Numbered from the stretch's first letter, positions 23,514 through 33,134 are shown. The stretch is 46,596 nucleotides of DNA from Candidatus Thorarchaeota archaeon (GCA_016933575.1 JAFGAR010000152.1:1-46596); one strand, 5' to 3'. Made by a program: numbers and translations. Notes: generated from the letters alone by a model not told the origin.

Positions 23514-25343
23514 CTAAACACACTCATACCATAATTTGTTGGCGCGTACTTTTACAATCTTATCAAGAATTTGCATTAGTGGTATCGACCCTATAAGAGC
23601 GATTGCGCCAGTTCCGGTTTCGATTGAAAAGAGATCCCCAAAGTAGACAAAGATACCACTAAAGATGATACTCAGAACAATGACTACAAAGAGAACAGGT
23701 AACCATACCAAAACAGCAGCTCTAAACTGAAATCTATGTCGAAAAGCTGAGAGTGCAATTACAAAACAGACTCCCGTTAAAACGGCTGGCAAGAACCAAC
23801 CTGCAAGTAAGAAACTCATCCCATAGAGCTCGATAAATGCGAATATGGAGAGACCTGCTCTTCCTGAGATTGTTATGAATGGCTGAAGAAAACCTGCGCT
23901 GAGTGCGAGGATTCCTATTATGTATGGCACTTCACGAACAATGTGTACCTTGCGAGGTTGCCATATCTGAAAGTGGAGCAGGAATAGTATTCCAATACTA
24001 GATATCACCAATAATATTGGAAAGAAGCTGGACCCAGCACTCCCTTCATATATATCGGATGAGGTTTGAACCAAGTCTTCCTGTATTGTAATGACAAAAA
24101 ACAGAATCTTTCCAGTATCAATAGGTATTATCTCACCTGCATAGATATTGGTGGCACTACCAATCTCTGCCTTTAGCTCTGTGTGGAACCATATAGCTCC
24201 GGGTTCACTTGACCTCCAACACAAGAATACGCTATCTGTGTTCTGTGTTTCCGCACGTATTTTGACAGTGTTTCCTTGAAGGTTTAATTCGCTGTAATAA
24301 TCAATACGGGACTCCGGCAATGGCTCGCCAGATCTGAAATGAAGGTCAATCCATCTAATGATATTGGTACTCCATTCGAGCGAAACACTATGACCCCAAT
24401 TAGGTACAATGTTCAGCGTAAGCTCTGATTTTATTGATTGGACTGTATCAATCATTGATGTAATTGGGAAGAATTGGTCATTTGTTCCAAACATCATAAA
24501 GACAGGTTTAGTGATGTATCTTGTATATGCCAGTGGATCAAACCACTTGACCACTTTTGCCATCATTTCTGATTCAATACGATATGATGGTACTATTACA
24601 GTATTAAGAAGAGACCCTGACATAATAGAATTGAGAAGATTCCCAGCCGAAATCATGGGAATTGATCCATCAACACGAGTATCAATACCTGATAAAATAA
24701 AGGTGGCAAGACCCCCCATAGAATTTCCTGCAACTACTAAAGCATCACTACGCACTTGAGGTAGCGACTCAAGAAGCGTTATTGCGCGTGCTGCTGCCCA
24801 GACTGAGTGGTACAGACTGGCATCCTGAGGTCCATTGGTTACATTCAGGAATGTATATGGACTGAGAATGGGAAAGCCTGTCGAGTTGCCTGAACCTGGT
24901 TGATCTATCCCCATCGCAACAAAACCCGCAGCAGCAAACTCTCTAAGCATCTGCATGAAGTCCGCATATTGCTCGCCATAGCCATGGAGATAAAGAATTG
25001 CTGGAGCTGGCGTCACAAGATCTATTCTAGTTATAATGACCGAATTAATTCGTACAGTCGAGTTCCTGAACGTTTCACTCGCATAATCAAAATACCAATC
25101 ATTAACACTTACTGATGTATTTTGATAATCAACATCAATGCTTCTTGTTGAATGATTCACCACATCTAGCGGACTTGAGTATGCATCCGTTAGATTCCAA
25201 AAACTAGTATCATAGAAGTCATCTAAAGGCACTGGCGCTGTTCTCTCAGGAAAATTCGAACCTGCAAAAAACAACATTGCTGTAATACTGCCCATAAATG
25301 AAACCATTACCACTATTGCAATAACAGAAATTCTACCTGACAT
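23514..25343 (-). CDS. Membrane-anchored alpha/beta hydrolase with C-terminal multi-span domain
   Basis: A 609-aa fusion. A signal anchor occupies residues 5-27. An extracellular alpha/beta-hydrolase domain (about 100-340) has AILYLHGYGEQYADF, the nucleophile elbow VVAGNSMGGLAT, MFGTNDQFFP and the His in NWGHSVSL. A beta-rich linker of about 90 residues follows. The C-terminal 170 residues hold roughly five hydrophobic segments, starting FFPILLVISSIGILFLLHF. The enzyme part resembles dipeptidyl-peptidase or acetyl-xylan-esterase-type hydrolases and should face outside. The substrate is unknown. Its ATG overlaps the upstream gene (25313-25774) by 31 bases. Confidence 0.82.
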   Translation of the reverse strand: MSGRISVIAIVVMVSFMGSITAMLFFAGSNFPERTAPVPLDDFYDTSFWNLTDAYSSPLDVVNHSTRSIDVDYQNTSVSVNDWYFDYASETFRNSTVRINSVIITRIDLVTPAPAILYLHGYGEQYADFMQMLREFAAAGFVAMGIDQPGSGNSTGFPILSPYTFLNVTNGPQDASLYHSVWAAARAITLLESLPQVRSDALVVAGNSMGGLATFILSGIDTRVDGSIPMISAGNLLNSIMSGSLLNTVIVPSYRIESEMMAKVVKWFDPLAYTRYITKPVFMMFGTNDQFFPITSMIDTVQSIKSELTLNIVPNWGHSVSLEWSTNIIRWIDLHFRSGEPLPESRIDYYSELNLQGNTVKIRAETQNTDSVFLCWRSSEPGAIWFHTELKAEIGSATNIYAGEIIPIDTGKILFFVITIQEDLVQTSSDIYEGSAGSSFFPILLVISSIGILFLLHFQIWQPRKVHIVREVPYIIGILALSAGFLQPFITISGRAGLSIFAFIELYGMSFLLAGWFLPAVLTGVCFVIALSAFRHRFQFRAAVLVWLPVLFVVIVLSIIFSGIFVYFGDLFSIETGTGAIALIGSIPLMQILDKIVKVRANKLWYECV

Positions 25344-25774
25344 CGATGTATCACAGCTCGTTCTAATCGTTGTTTGCCAGTAAAACCAGAATCACTCCAA
25401 TACAGACGTAAAGACTTGGTATCATCTATCTTCTTAACTTGTTTCTCCCTTTGCTTTTTAGTTAGCTTCCTCCGTTCATCTCTGAGCCATTTTATCTCTT
25501 GATGGTCTTCAATTTCGTCTAGATAGTCTTTGTCAATTTTATGCCAATTCTCTGCTAGTTGAAGAAGCTGCTCTCTCTTCTTCCAGATTTTTGAGATTCT
25601 TACACTGAACAGGTATTGCTTATCCCGTTTCAAATCTCTAACAAGCTTCTGAACGTTTTCATCAACTTTCAGAATCTCTTGCTTAGTAAATGTTTCAAGT
25701 GGCGGGTATGTTATGGTTTTTTCAATCATTGTCAAGACAAGTATTGATCGTGTATCCAAATCTGCCTGTTTCAT
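25313..25774 (-). CDS. Charged helical protein, unknown function
   Basis: A 153-aa protein (ATG 25774; ATG 25729 is an alternative) dominated by Lys, Glu and Asp. Predicted long helices include KRDKQYLFSVRISKIWKKRE and KWLRDERRKLTKKQREKQVK, with possible coiled coil. I do not recognise it. It overlaps the start of the membrane hydrolase by 31 bases on the same strand, so the two are likely cotranscribed. It resembles small archaeal DNA-replication or repair accessory proteins only in general character, which is too little for a name. Confidence 0.6.
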   Translation of the reverse strand: MKQADLDTRSILVLTMIEKTITYPPLETFTKQEILKVDENVQKLVRDLKRDKQYLFSVRISKIWKKREQLLQLAENWHKIDKDYLDEIEDHQEIKWLRDERRKLTKKQREKQVKKIDDTKSLRLYWSDSGFTGKQRLERAVIHRCQVEFLLLQ

Positions 25775-25833
25775 TTCTCGTATTTTTTAATCAGGTCTTC
25801 CAAACGAGCCATTCTTTTACCTTCTTTCTACCT

Positions 25834-26758
25834 TCATTTTGATATTATTGTTCCTTCAAGTCCTGATAGGGCTTGATGTGCATTTGCCATTGAGGTGATC
25901 ATCGATTGTTACCCGCCTTCTTCTACGAACTTGATGGCTGCTTCAATTTTTGGTCCTATACTGCCTTGTGCAAAATGCCCTCCTCTGCCAGTTTCTTAGC
26001 CTCTTCAAATGACAGATGAAAAAGCGGTTTTTGATTAGGACGATTGTAATTTGTATAAACATTATCAACATCTGTGAGAATCAGGAGAATATCTACAGAC
26101 ACTATTTGAGCCAATAATACAGAAGATCGATCTTTATCAATTACTCCTTCTACACCGCTAAGAGTGCCATCGTCTTCAATGACTACAGGAACTCCTCCCC
26201 TTCCTGATGCTATCACAATTGTACCTTTGTTGAAAAGGGTCCTAATGGTATCTTCTTCCATAATTCGAATTGGCTGAGGCGAAGGAACCACCCGTCGAAA
26301 GCCTCATCCACTATCATCTACTATTGTCCATCCTTTCTCCTTCCTAAGTCTGGATGCTTCCATGGCAGTATAGAACGGTCCCACTGGTTTTGTTGGGTGT
26401 TTGAAAGCAGAATCCCTTTTGTCTACAAGTGTCTGTGTGATAATTGTAGCAATACTGCACTCGAGTTCTGCTAGTTGCATCTCCGAATACATGCTCTTTT
26501 GAAGCATATATCCTATCATTCCTTGGCTTTCACTGCTACAAATATCAAGAGGCATTGGGGGTGAAAGCCAACTCATTTTTCAGTAAAATATCACCTACCT
26601 GTGGACCATTCCCGTGAGTGATTGCCAGCTGGTAGCCTTCTTGAATAAGATCAACTAGCACTTTTGATGTTGTTCTGATTTTTCTGAACTGCTCTGCTGC
26701 CGTTCCTTGTTCTTTATGCTTTAGAATCGCATTTCTCCCGAGAGCTGGTAATCATCAT
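25834..26758 (-). pseudogene. arcC: Carbamate kinase pseudogene
   Basis: Carbamate kinase makes ATP from carbamoyl phosphate and ADP. Most of its sequence can be read, but across broken frames. GRNAILKHKEQG stands where GGNA(I/L) is normal, followed by ITHGNGPQVGDILLKNELA. After a frameshift in the CCCCC run near 26560, MPLDICSSESQGMIGYML continues. An in-frame TGA at 26301-26303 interrupts DDSG-GFRRVVPSPQP. A second frameshift near 25975 leads to EGHFAQGSIGPKIEAAIKF, then TAA within the last segment. At least two frameshifts and two stops are present, with a further shift at the start. It directly follows kamA, so it is probably a decayed operon partner. Confidence 0.85.
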
Positions 26759-26760
26759 GC

Positions 26761-27939
26761 CTATTGTAAATCATCTAACCAAGTTACAGTTTTATTCATT
26801 CGCTTTGAAAAGACAAGTCCTAAATCATTCGGGTCCTTAGCCTGATGATACTTGAAGAGAAATTGCCCATCTCTAATTCCAAGCACTTCGATCTTCCCTG
26901 TTGGATGTGACATGATGAATCTAAATCTCTTAGCATGGCCATCTAATCTACCACGAGCACTCTCTATTATTCTGCATGCATCATATAATGACACTTGGAA
27001 TTGTTTCTTGACACGTTTCACTGGCCGACATTGAAAGACATAGTATGGAATCACACCTATTTCAATAAGTCCTCTCTGAAGTCTTGCCATTACATCTGGA
27101 TCGTTATTAACTCCCTTCAATAGAACAGTCTGATTACTCACAATTACTCCTGCTTCTGAAAGTAGTTTTATTGCTTGTACTGATCTCTCAGTGACTTCTC
27201 TTGGATGATTATATTGTGTTACAAAATAGATGCGTTTTCTTTGATGCGCATATTCTCTCAGTATACGAACTAGTTCCAGGTCATGAGTAATTCTCTGGGG
27301 GAATGTGACTGGTACTCTGGTTCCAAATCTAATGAAATCAAGATGATCAATTTTTGAGAATGCTTTCAGAAAAGCCTCAATCCTGTCATTTGGGAGAACC
27401 AGTGGGTCTCCTCCTGTAATCAGGACATTAGTAATCTCTCTGTGGTTCTCTACATAATCCACAGCACGAGGGAGATCCTGCAGTGTTTCATCTGTATCTA
27501 AACCCACTAGACGTTTTCTAAAACAATGTCTGCAGTACATTGCACACTCATTAGTAGCTAAAATTACAGCAGTCTGTTGATACTTGTGTTGAAGTCCTTG
27601 AAAGATAGTGTTTGGTCTTTCACCACTGGTATCATAACTGCCCTCCAAGTATTTCTCGTGAGGAATGGGCACTGCAATCCTTCTTATGGGATCAGTCCTA
27701 TCATCGTTATCGATTAGCGAGAGATAGTATTTTGATATCCTCAGAGGATGTTCATTACAAATATCTTGCAGTATCTCCTTCTCTTTTTCCTCAATATCAA
27801 ATAATAGTACTAGTTCATCCACTGTCGATATGCTATTCTCAAGTTGTTTCTCCCAGCTCATAAAACACACATCATCTAGAGGGAAGATTTCGTTCTCCTT
27901 GTACCGTTTTGTCAGTGAGCGAAGAAAGGATTTTGGCAT
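26761..27939 (-). CDS. kamA: KamA-family radical SAM aminomutase-like enzyme
   Basis: A radical SAM/PLP protein of about 392 aa from ATG 27939. The [4Fe-4S]-binding motif is CAMYCRHC (C132, C136, C139), and the SAM-binding GGDP motif is in VLITGGDPLVL. A PLP lysine is probable in MSHPTGKIEVLG. Upstream, YYLSLIDNDDRTDPIRRI and QHKYQQTAVILATNECA match the KamA family but not specifically Clostridium lysine 2,3-aminomutase. The substrate (lysine, glutamate or other) is therefore uncertain. The frame is open to 27978, and the N-terminal part overlaps another frame (see 27872-28144). A carbamate kinase relic follows. Confidence 0.88.
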   Translation of the reverse strand: MPKSFLRSLTKRYKENEIFPLDDVCFMSWEKQLENSISTVDELVLLFDIEEKEKEILQDICNEHPLRISKYYLSLIDNDDRTDPIRRIAVPIPHEKYLEGSYDTSGERPNTIFQGLQHKYQQTAVILATNECAMYCRHCFRKRLVGLDTDETLQDLPRAVDYVENHREITNVLITGGDPLVLPNDRIEAFLKAFSKIDHLDFIRFGTRVPVTFPQRITHDLELVRILREYAHQRKRIYFVTQYNHPREVTERSVQAIKLLSEAGVIVSNQTVLLKGVNNDPDVMARLQRGLIEIGVIPYYVFQCRPVKRVKKQFQVSLYDACRIIESARGRLDGHAKRFRFIMSHPTGKIEVLGIRDGQFLFKYHQAKDPNDLGLVFSKRMNKTVTWLDDLQ

Positions 27940-28144
27940 TTTCCTGTAATTCAGGAATATCTTCTTGTGTCCGTACAAGGGGAGGATCGCTTGTCATTCG
28001 AGCAATGATTGCCATCTTCCTTTCTATTTCTGGCCATTCTGCAATTGGTAATCTCTCTTCGTATTCATTTTTCCTATTCATTTGATTCAACTCACAGATC
28101 GGAAATGACGTAGAGGTCTGCACAAGTAGGTTGTTTGTTGTCAT
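27872..28144 (-). CDS. Short frame upstream of kamA (separate gene or split N-terminus)
   Basis: A 90-codon frame (ATG 28144; a longer version starts at 28174) with protein-like sequence: ERLPIAEWPEIERKMAIIAR, then MTSDPPLVRTQEDIPELQEN. Its last 30 codons overlap the start of kamA in another frame. There ENAKILSSLT in this frame corresponds to MPKSFLRSLT in the kamA frame. Reading from this frame into kamA with a one-base shift near 27910 gives a smooth protein, so it may be the true N-terminus of KamA broken by a frameshift. It may equally be an independent small gene. Confidence 0.45.
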   Translation of the reverse strand: MTTNNLLVQTSTSFPICELNQMNRKNEYEERLPIAEWPEIERKMAIIARMTSDPPLVRTQEDIPELQENAKILSSLTDKTVQGERNLPSR

Positions 28145-28339
28145 TCCGCTGTCTATTTTTGAAGAAACACACATCTTTCTAGTAGTTCTTTATTGTGAAT
28201 TCTATGTGTGCATTGCTTGTGTTCCTGTCTAATAGTCTATATTTTGAAAATTTGCTTATTAATCTATCTTTCTTTATCCTTTTAAACATTATAAAGGAAT
28301 TATAGTTCTTTTTAAATGAAAAAAAGATTTATGAGTTCT

Positions 28340-29323
28340 TTATTCTGTCACATTATAGATTGGGATATCGTAGGACTTGTCAATTACAATGTCAAGTGCT
28401 TTGACTAGATCCTTGTAACGATTTCGAACTGTGACTTCAGTCACCTTGGCTGTAGTAGCAATCTCCCGTTGGGTCTTTCTGTCATTTTCTAAGATTCCTG
28501 CGACATAAAGGGCTGCTGCAACGATACCACTGGGATCTTTGCCTGTTGTCAAACCTCGATCGATAGCATTTCTAAGTATAGACACAGTCCTCTGCACAGT
28601 TTTTGGCTTCATGTGCAGTTCTGACGACAACTTCGTAACAAAATCAAGAGGTGATAGCAATGGTACTTTAGGCGTAACAAATTGCAATATTTTTCTCACA
28701 CAGAAACCTAATGTTTTTCTTCCAACCTTTGCTTCTGAAGCGATTTCATCCAACTGCCTTGGTATTTTACAGATTCGACATGCCAAATATACTGAGGCTG
28801 CGACCATGCCATCAATAGTACTTCCTCTTACGAGTCGTTTCTGTACTGCTTTCCTATAGATGAAGGCGGCAGGTTCTCTAGTTTCTCGTGGAATACCTAG
28901 TTGAGATGTAAGTCTGTCCATCTCAACCATAGCTTGAGAAATATTTCTATGAATTGTTCCGTGGCTCATTGCTCGGATTTGCCACTTCCTCATTCGATAG
29001 AGTGCAGCTCTTTGGCTACCTGAAATAGAGCGTCCCGATGCGTCTCTATCACTCCAACTTATCATAGTCGTAAGACCCTTATCTGAGATTGTAAGTGTCA
29101 TCGGCAATCCAGTTCTTCCTCTAGCCTCCCTTTCCTCTGCAGTGAAGGCTCTCCATTCAGGACCAGTATCAATCTTATATTGACTGACTACAATTCCACA
29201 GGATGTGCATGTCTGCTCCCCTCGTTGATAATCTTCGATGAACTTTCTTCCTCCACAATTCGTACACACTACTGATTCATTTTCATCCTGTGCTCGAATA
29301 TTCATTGGTCTTGCCACTTTCAT
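28340..29323 (-). CDS. tfb: Transcription initiation factor B (TFB2)
   Basis: A 327-aa second TFIIB homologue. Zinc-ribbon cysteines are at C20, C23, C39 and C42 (CTNCGGRKF, CTSCGIVVS). The linker is GPEWRAFTAEEREARGRTG. The two cyclin repeats end with KTQREIATTAKVTEVTVRNR, nearly the same HTH as TFB1. The PMTLTISDKGLTTMISW segment (TFB1: PIRYTSSDKGLSTLIGW) shows that both are of the same type. Multiple TFBs in one archaeon often give promoter choice. It is a standalone leftward gene. Confidence 0.95.
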   Translation of the reverse strand: MKVARPMNIRAQDENESVVCTNCGGRKFIEDYQRGEQTCTSCGIVVSQYKIDTGPEWRAFTAEEREARGRTGLPMTLTISDKGLTTMISWSDRDASGRSISGSQRAALYRMRKWQIRAMSHGTIHRNISQAMVEMDRLTSQLGIPRETREPAAFIYRKAVQKRLVRGSTIDGMVAASVYLACRICKIPRQLDEIASEAKVGRKTLGFCVRKILQFVTPKVPLLSPLDFVTKLSSELHMKPKTVQRTVSILRNAIDRGLTTGKDPSGIVAAALYVAGILENDRKTQREIATTAKVTEVTVRNRYKDLVKALDIVIDKSYDIPIYNVTE

Positions 29324-29899
29324 CAGTCATCTCCTACAGATCTATCTGCATCATGCCGCAGTGGGACTGATTGTAGTGTTGCTGACAATTAACTCTCAAT
29401 CATCTCATACCGCCTGCTCAAGAGAACGAAACAATGCAATTGAAGATAAGAAGAAAATCCGTAATTCAGACTATTTGCCTGCACTTGTATACAGCTCAAA
29501 AGAATTGCCGTGTATTTTGCTATCTTATTCAGTATAGAGTAATCTATATTCTCTTACTATAATACAGTATGATTTAGTAGCTTATTAGCATTCGGTTATT
29601 TACCAAAGAATTTGAAATAGTCCCTTTTTGAGGACTGAAACGATTCTGCACTAAAAAATTGCGAAAAAAGAAAGATAGCTGGTGAGTCACTCAATAAAAT
29701 TAAAGACATCTTTGAGCCAGTTCACCAGCATCTGTCGTCACTTCTTTTTCTTGATCGGAACTAGAACCAAACAAGAGGGACTCCTTGCTTGCTTGGTGTC
29801 TCACTCGAATATTGTCCGAACTATCCAGATTATTGTTTAAATGGGTGAATGAATTAGGTTGATGATAGACCGTTCTCTTGATGTGACGAAACTCCTGTT
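29324..29899. other. Intergenic region with two hairpins
   Basis: There is no coding region of note. AGTCC-CTTTTTGA-GGACT (29619-29636), followed by GAAAC, looks like a single CRISPR-type repeat but occurs only once. A second dyad, GCTGGTGA (29678-29685) with TCACCAGC (29722-29729), spans 52 bases. The region upstream of tfb2 contains its promoter. Confidence 0.4.
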
Positions 29900-29977
29900 T
29901 TACCAGTCATCATCATCATCGTCGTCCCAGTCATCGTCGTCATCGTCTTCCCAAACATCATCGTCATCGAAGATCAT
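29900..29977 (-). CDS. Asp/Trp-rich micropeptide A (25 aa)
   Basis: A 25-aa open frame that is 17 Asp, 3 Trp and 1 Glu: MIF-DDDD-V-WE, six Asp, Trp, seven Asp, Trp, TAA at 29900-29902. ATG 29977 is preceded by GAGGTGA at ribosome-binding distance. A TATA-like AAATATATA lies about 60 bases upstream on the minus strand. A paralogue with the same plan exists at 38219-38299. The charge is about -18. It could bind divalent cations or a basic partner such as ribosome, histone-like or nucleic-acid-binding proteins; function is unknown. Confidence 0.65.
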   Translation of the reverse strand: MIFDDDDVWEDDDDDDWDDDDDDDW

Positions 29978-30238
29978 GTTTTCACCTCATAAGGTATCGT
30001 ATCAAATCAAGAGTAAAGCATGCCCTATATATTTTAGAAACATCATTTAGTCCATAAATCTAAATTAAAGCCTATAAAACCTTTAAAATAATAAAATAAA
30101 TCTATCAAACTATTTTTTATACTCTAGAAAGATAAGGTTATCATAAAAAAGATTTTAACGTCTATGCCCATCGCGCTTAGGTGTCACCCAAGTTTGTGTG
30201 CATTAATATAGTGCGGTCACATTATTGATACGGATGGA

Positions 30239-31084
30239 TTGAATGCTTTGGAAGAACTGAATATCGAGAGTATCAATCTTACACGATTCGATTTAAAGGG
30301 TACATCCCGACTCATAGTCCTTCTAGGCTCATCTGAGGGGATTAAAGGCGCTTCAAGAAGACTCAAACAATATGATGATTTTGTTCGAGTTGGGCGAGGT
30401 CTCTTTATTGCACACAATCTCAGTAGCGAATATAGTGACATCCTTCAATCGCTCCCCACTCTGTCATTTCTACGTACTCGTGAGATACCTGGAATCAATG
30501 AGCGTTTTAATGATCCTTATGCTAATCGTGTGTATTCCATTGTATCCTACACCTTCCGCAATCCAACAGCAGGGCAGAAAAAGAAGGTTGAACGACTTAT
30601 CAGAAAATCAGCAGGTATCCGTTTACGACCTGGAGTAATCATCTTTCCAGTATTGCGGGCTAAGGAACATAGGAAATTATTCGATCAAGATAACGGACCA
30701 TCCCTACTCGACTCAAAGGATTTTAATCATGAATTGAAATCATTGGGGGCTGTATCGATTCGGTGGTCTCGATTAAGGCTTACTTCTGTATCTGACTCTG
30801 GTCAAATCGAAGCTGCTATTGAAAGAACCCTCGTAAGAGATTTGCATTCTGTTGAAACTAAACTTCAGGATATTCGAGAGTCAATCAAAGCATCACTCAC
30901 CTCGACAGACAATCTCCGAAAACAATTATCAATTGTGTCACGCCGATATCGTGAACTCAAGTTCAAATGGACAATTGCAAAGGCAATATGGCATTATGAT
31001 TCTATTAAACCATTAAAACGAGTCTACAATCTGGGTCTGAGCACACGCAATATGATTGATAATCGTGCGGCTGACTCAAGCTGA
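30239..31084 (+). CDS. Hypothetical protein with C-terminal coiled coil
   Basis: A 281-aa protein starting at TTG 30239. Residues 15-130 are mixed alpha/beta (SRLIVLLGSSEGIKGASRRL, VYSIVSYTFRNPTAGQKKKV). Residues 190-250 are helical, with probable coiled coil (VETKLQDIRESIKAS, LRKQLSIVSRRYREL). I do not recognise a family. The coding sequence upstream of TTG stays open back to a TAG at 30206-30214 (reading CGHIIDTDG before the start). The true start is therefore uncertain. It is transcribed towards the regulator at 31497. Confidence 0.62.
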   Translation: MNALEELNIESINLTRFDLKGTSRLIVLLGSSEGIKGASRRLKQYDDFVRVGRGLFIAHNLSSEYSDILQSLPTLSFLRTREIPGINERFNDPYANRVYSIVSYTFRNPTAGQKKKVERLIRKSAGIRLRPGVIIFPVLRAKEHRKLFDQDNGPSLLDSKDFNHELKSLGAVSIRWSRLRLTSVSDSGQIEAAIERTLVRDLHSVETKLQDIRESIKASLTSTDNLRKQLSIVSRRYRELKFKWTIAKAIWHYDSIKPLKRVYNLGLSTRNMIDNRAADSS

Positions 31085-31496
31085 CTTATTCAAACACCAT
31101 TCTATGGACTATTCTCTCAAACAAGGAAATGAAGAACAACAATCAGGCTCTATGCCATCTTGCTGTCCCTCGTTTACCTATTCCACTAGGTGTTCTAAAC
31201 TGGAATTATGACACAAGTTCATAATTACCAGGGTTCTGTTGGATTTTCTGGAGGTCCGCTCATGATAATCAAATAGACTCTCTAATTCAGATATTCAAAG
31301 TATAACGAAGTAAATTCACATCTAGAACTAAACTTGCTTCCCAGAGAACAACTATCAAATCATTCTCTCGTAAGAGGGACTACAATTGCCTTCGAATATT
31401 GCAGTTACAAGCTCTCATCTCATGACTTTGGGATGGACAGTAATTTCAAAATGCACACCACAATCTCTTAAGGGCAAATGTTACTCTAGCAAATCG

Positions 31497-33134
31497 ATGC
31501 AATCTATTGATTCCAAGATTATAGAGCTCTGGCGTAGTTGTTCAAGAATATTGGACGAACGTTTCGGACTCAATCCTCCTGATATACCACAAACAATCGA
31601 TATGACTAGTGCGTTGCAGGTGTATCGTTTTGGAGGCCATTATGATCCGGAATCAATGGTATTTGCATTAGACGGTGACAGCATTTCAAATGGTCTGTCC
31701 CTGCTTGGTATCGTCTACCGAGAATGTCTTTTCAATGCGCTACCTACAATACTCTGTGAAGAACTCAGGCACGATCTGTCTTTACAATTTGCTCTGTATA
31801 ATATAGAAAAGAAAGAGAAAGGACGCTGGACTTCTGAGTGGAACTCTCTGCCAAATCGTAGAATTCGTTCGAATCTCGTTTATGGCTCATACAGAATGAT
31901 GAATTGGATTCATACTCTTGGCGGAGAAAAACAACTAGACTCTCTTCTACACGAATTCGTTTGCATGGCCAAGTATGGAAAACCTGTTGATTTCATCGAT
32001 TATGTTGAGTATATGATGCGCAGGACCCAAGAAATTGAGGTTGGCTTCTCTCACGCTGAGGCAAAAATTCTTGATACCCTTCTCAAGAATGAGAATGCCT
32101 CCTATCGTGAAGTTGCTAAAATAACAGGATTCAGTGAATCATGGGTCTCCACAAGAATTAATCGTCTGAAGAACAAGTATGTGTTGACCGGTCTCACTAT
32201 AACCCCTTTCTCTAAGATTGGCATCCGTACATTTCATGTGTTACTCTCTGCTCCATCTTGGTCTAATCCAACTCATTTCCTCACCGATTGCCCGTTCCTC
32301 TACAGTATACAACCAGTTCTCAGTGGACCTTGGCAGGTCTTAGCACGATTAGCAATCCCTGACACAGTAGAAAACATTCAATCTTTGAACAGAATGGAAT
32401 CCACTTTACATGAGAATGGAATCGCCGTTGATATAGCTGAAACATACTCTGCTGGGATCTCTAACTCATTCTATCATTATAAGGTGACAAACCATAGATG
32501 GGAAATACCTTGGGTAGCGATGGAAGGCTGGGGTCATCGAATCAAGAAGGAGTCACTCGATAAAGTTGTCGAATGTATTGATTTTCCCTCCAAGACCACC
32601 GATACATATCTTGATCCTATAGATATGCAGATTCTTGGGTTAATACATCGCGGGAACTCCTCCACAAGAACAATCAGAAAATCTCTATCAATAGGCCAGA
32701 ATAATCTCATAAAACGAATAAAGCGGCTCACATCTGCAGAACTCATTCAAAAAAGATGGTCTGTATACAATCTCGGACTTGTTGAGAGAGTCTCTCTCCG
32801 TACAACGGACAAGCGAACTGCCAGTATCTTAGATGCTTGGGTGCGGGACTTGCCTCGAACATACTTGCATTACGGACCCAAGAGAAAGCTCTTCATGATT
32901 ACTGAATTACCAGCTGGCGGATCTACAAAATTGATGAGTGTTCTTCACAATCTGAGATGGCCAGTTATTGTTTCACCTCTAGGAAGTAGTGTCTGGGGAC
33001 ATTGGACTTTTCCTGATAGTCTTTGGTGTGTAGAAACCCAAAGCTGGCAGACTCCCAAGAAGGAGATTGAAATTTGGTTAGACAAACTTACAGTCAGCTC
33101 TGAACTCCTAGCACAAAACCAGAACTTTTCTTAG
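31497..33134 (+). CDS. Large regulator with two HTH units (Lrp-like)
   Basis: About 545 aa from ATG 31497; the frame is open back to TTG 31386. HTH 1 lies near residues 180-215 (SHAEAKILDTLLKN, ASYREVAKITGFSESWVSTR) and HTH 2 near 375-415 (DMQILGLIHRGNSSTRTIRK, SLSIGQNNLIKRIKRL). Each is followed by a mixed alpha/beta section resembling an effector domain (TFHVLLSAPSW). The first 170 residues contain a helical region that I cannot assign. The layout recalls other large archaeal Lrp-type regulators. Target genes are unknown. Confidence 0.7.
   Translation: MQSIDSKIIELWRSCSRILDERFGLNPPDIPQTIDMTSALQVYRFGGHYDPESMVFALDGDSISNGLSLLGIVYRECLFNALPTILCEELRHDLSLQFALYNIEKKEKGRWTSEWNSLPNRRIRSNLVYGSYRMMNWIHTLGGEKQLDSLLHEFVCMAKYGKPVDFIDYVEYMMRRTQEIEVGFSHAEAKILDTLLKNENASYREVAKITGFSESWVSTRINRLKNKYVLTGLTITPFSKIGIRTFHVLLSAPSWSNPTHFLTDCPFLYSIQPVLSGPWQVLARLAIPDTVENIQSLNRMESTLHENGIAVDIAETYSAGISNSFYHYKVTNHRWEIPWVAMEGWGHRIKKESLDKVVECIDFPSKTTDTYLDPIDMQILGLIHRGNSSTRTIRKSLSIGQNNLIKRIKRLTSAELIQKRWSVYNLGLVERVSLRTTDKRTASILDAWVRDLPRTYLHYGPKRKLFMITELPAGGSTKLMSVLHNLRWPVIVSPLGSSVWGHWTFPDSLWCVETQSWQTPKKEIEIWLDKLTVSSELLAQNQNFS

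Noticed and set aside
29859..30050. Serine-rich + strand frame (runs of Ser)
   Set aside because: It is the antisense shadow of the Asp/Trp micropeptide; only the minus strand has a ribosome site and sensible start.
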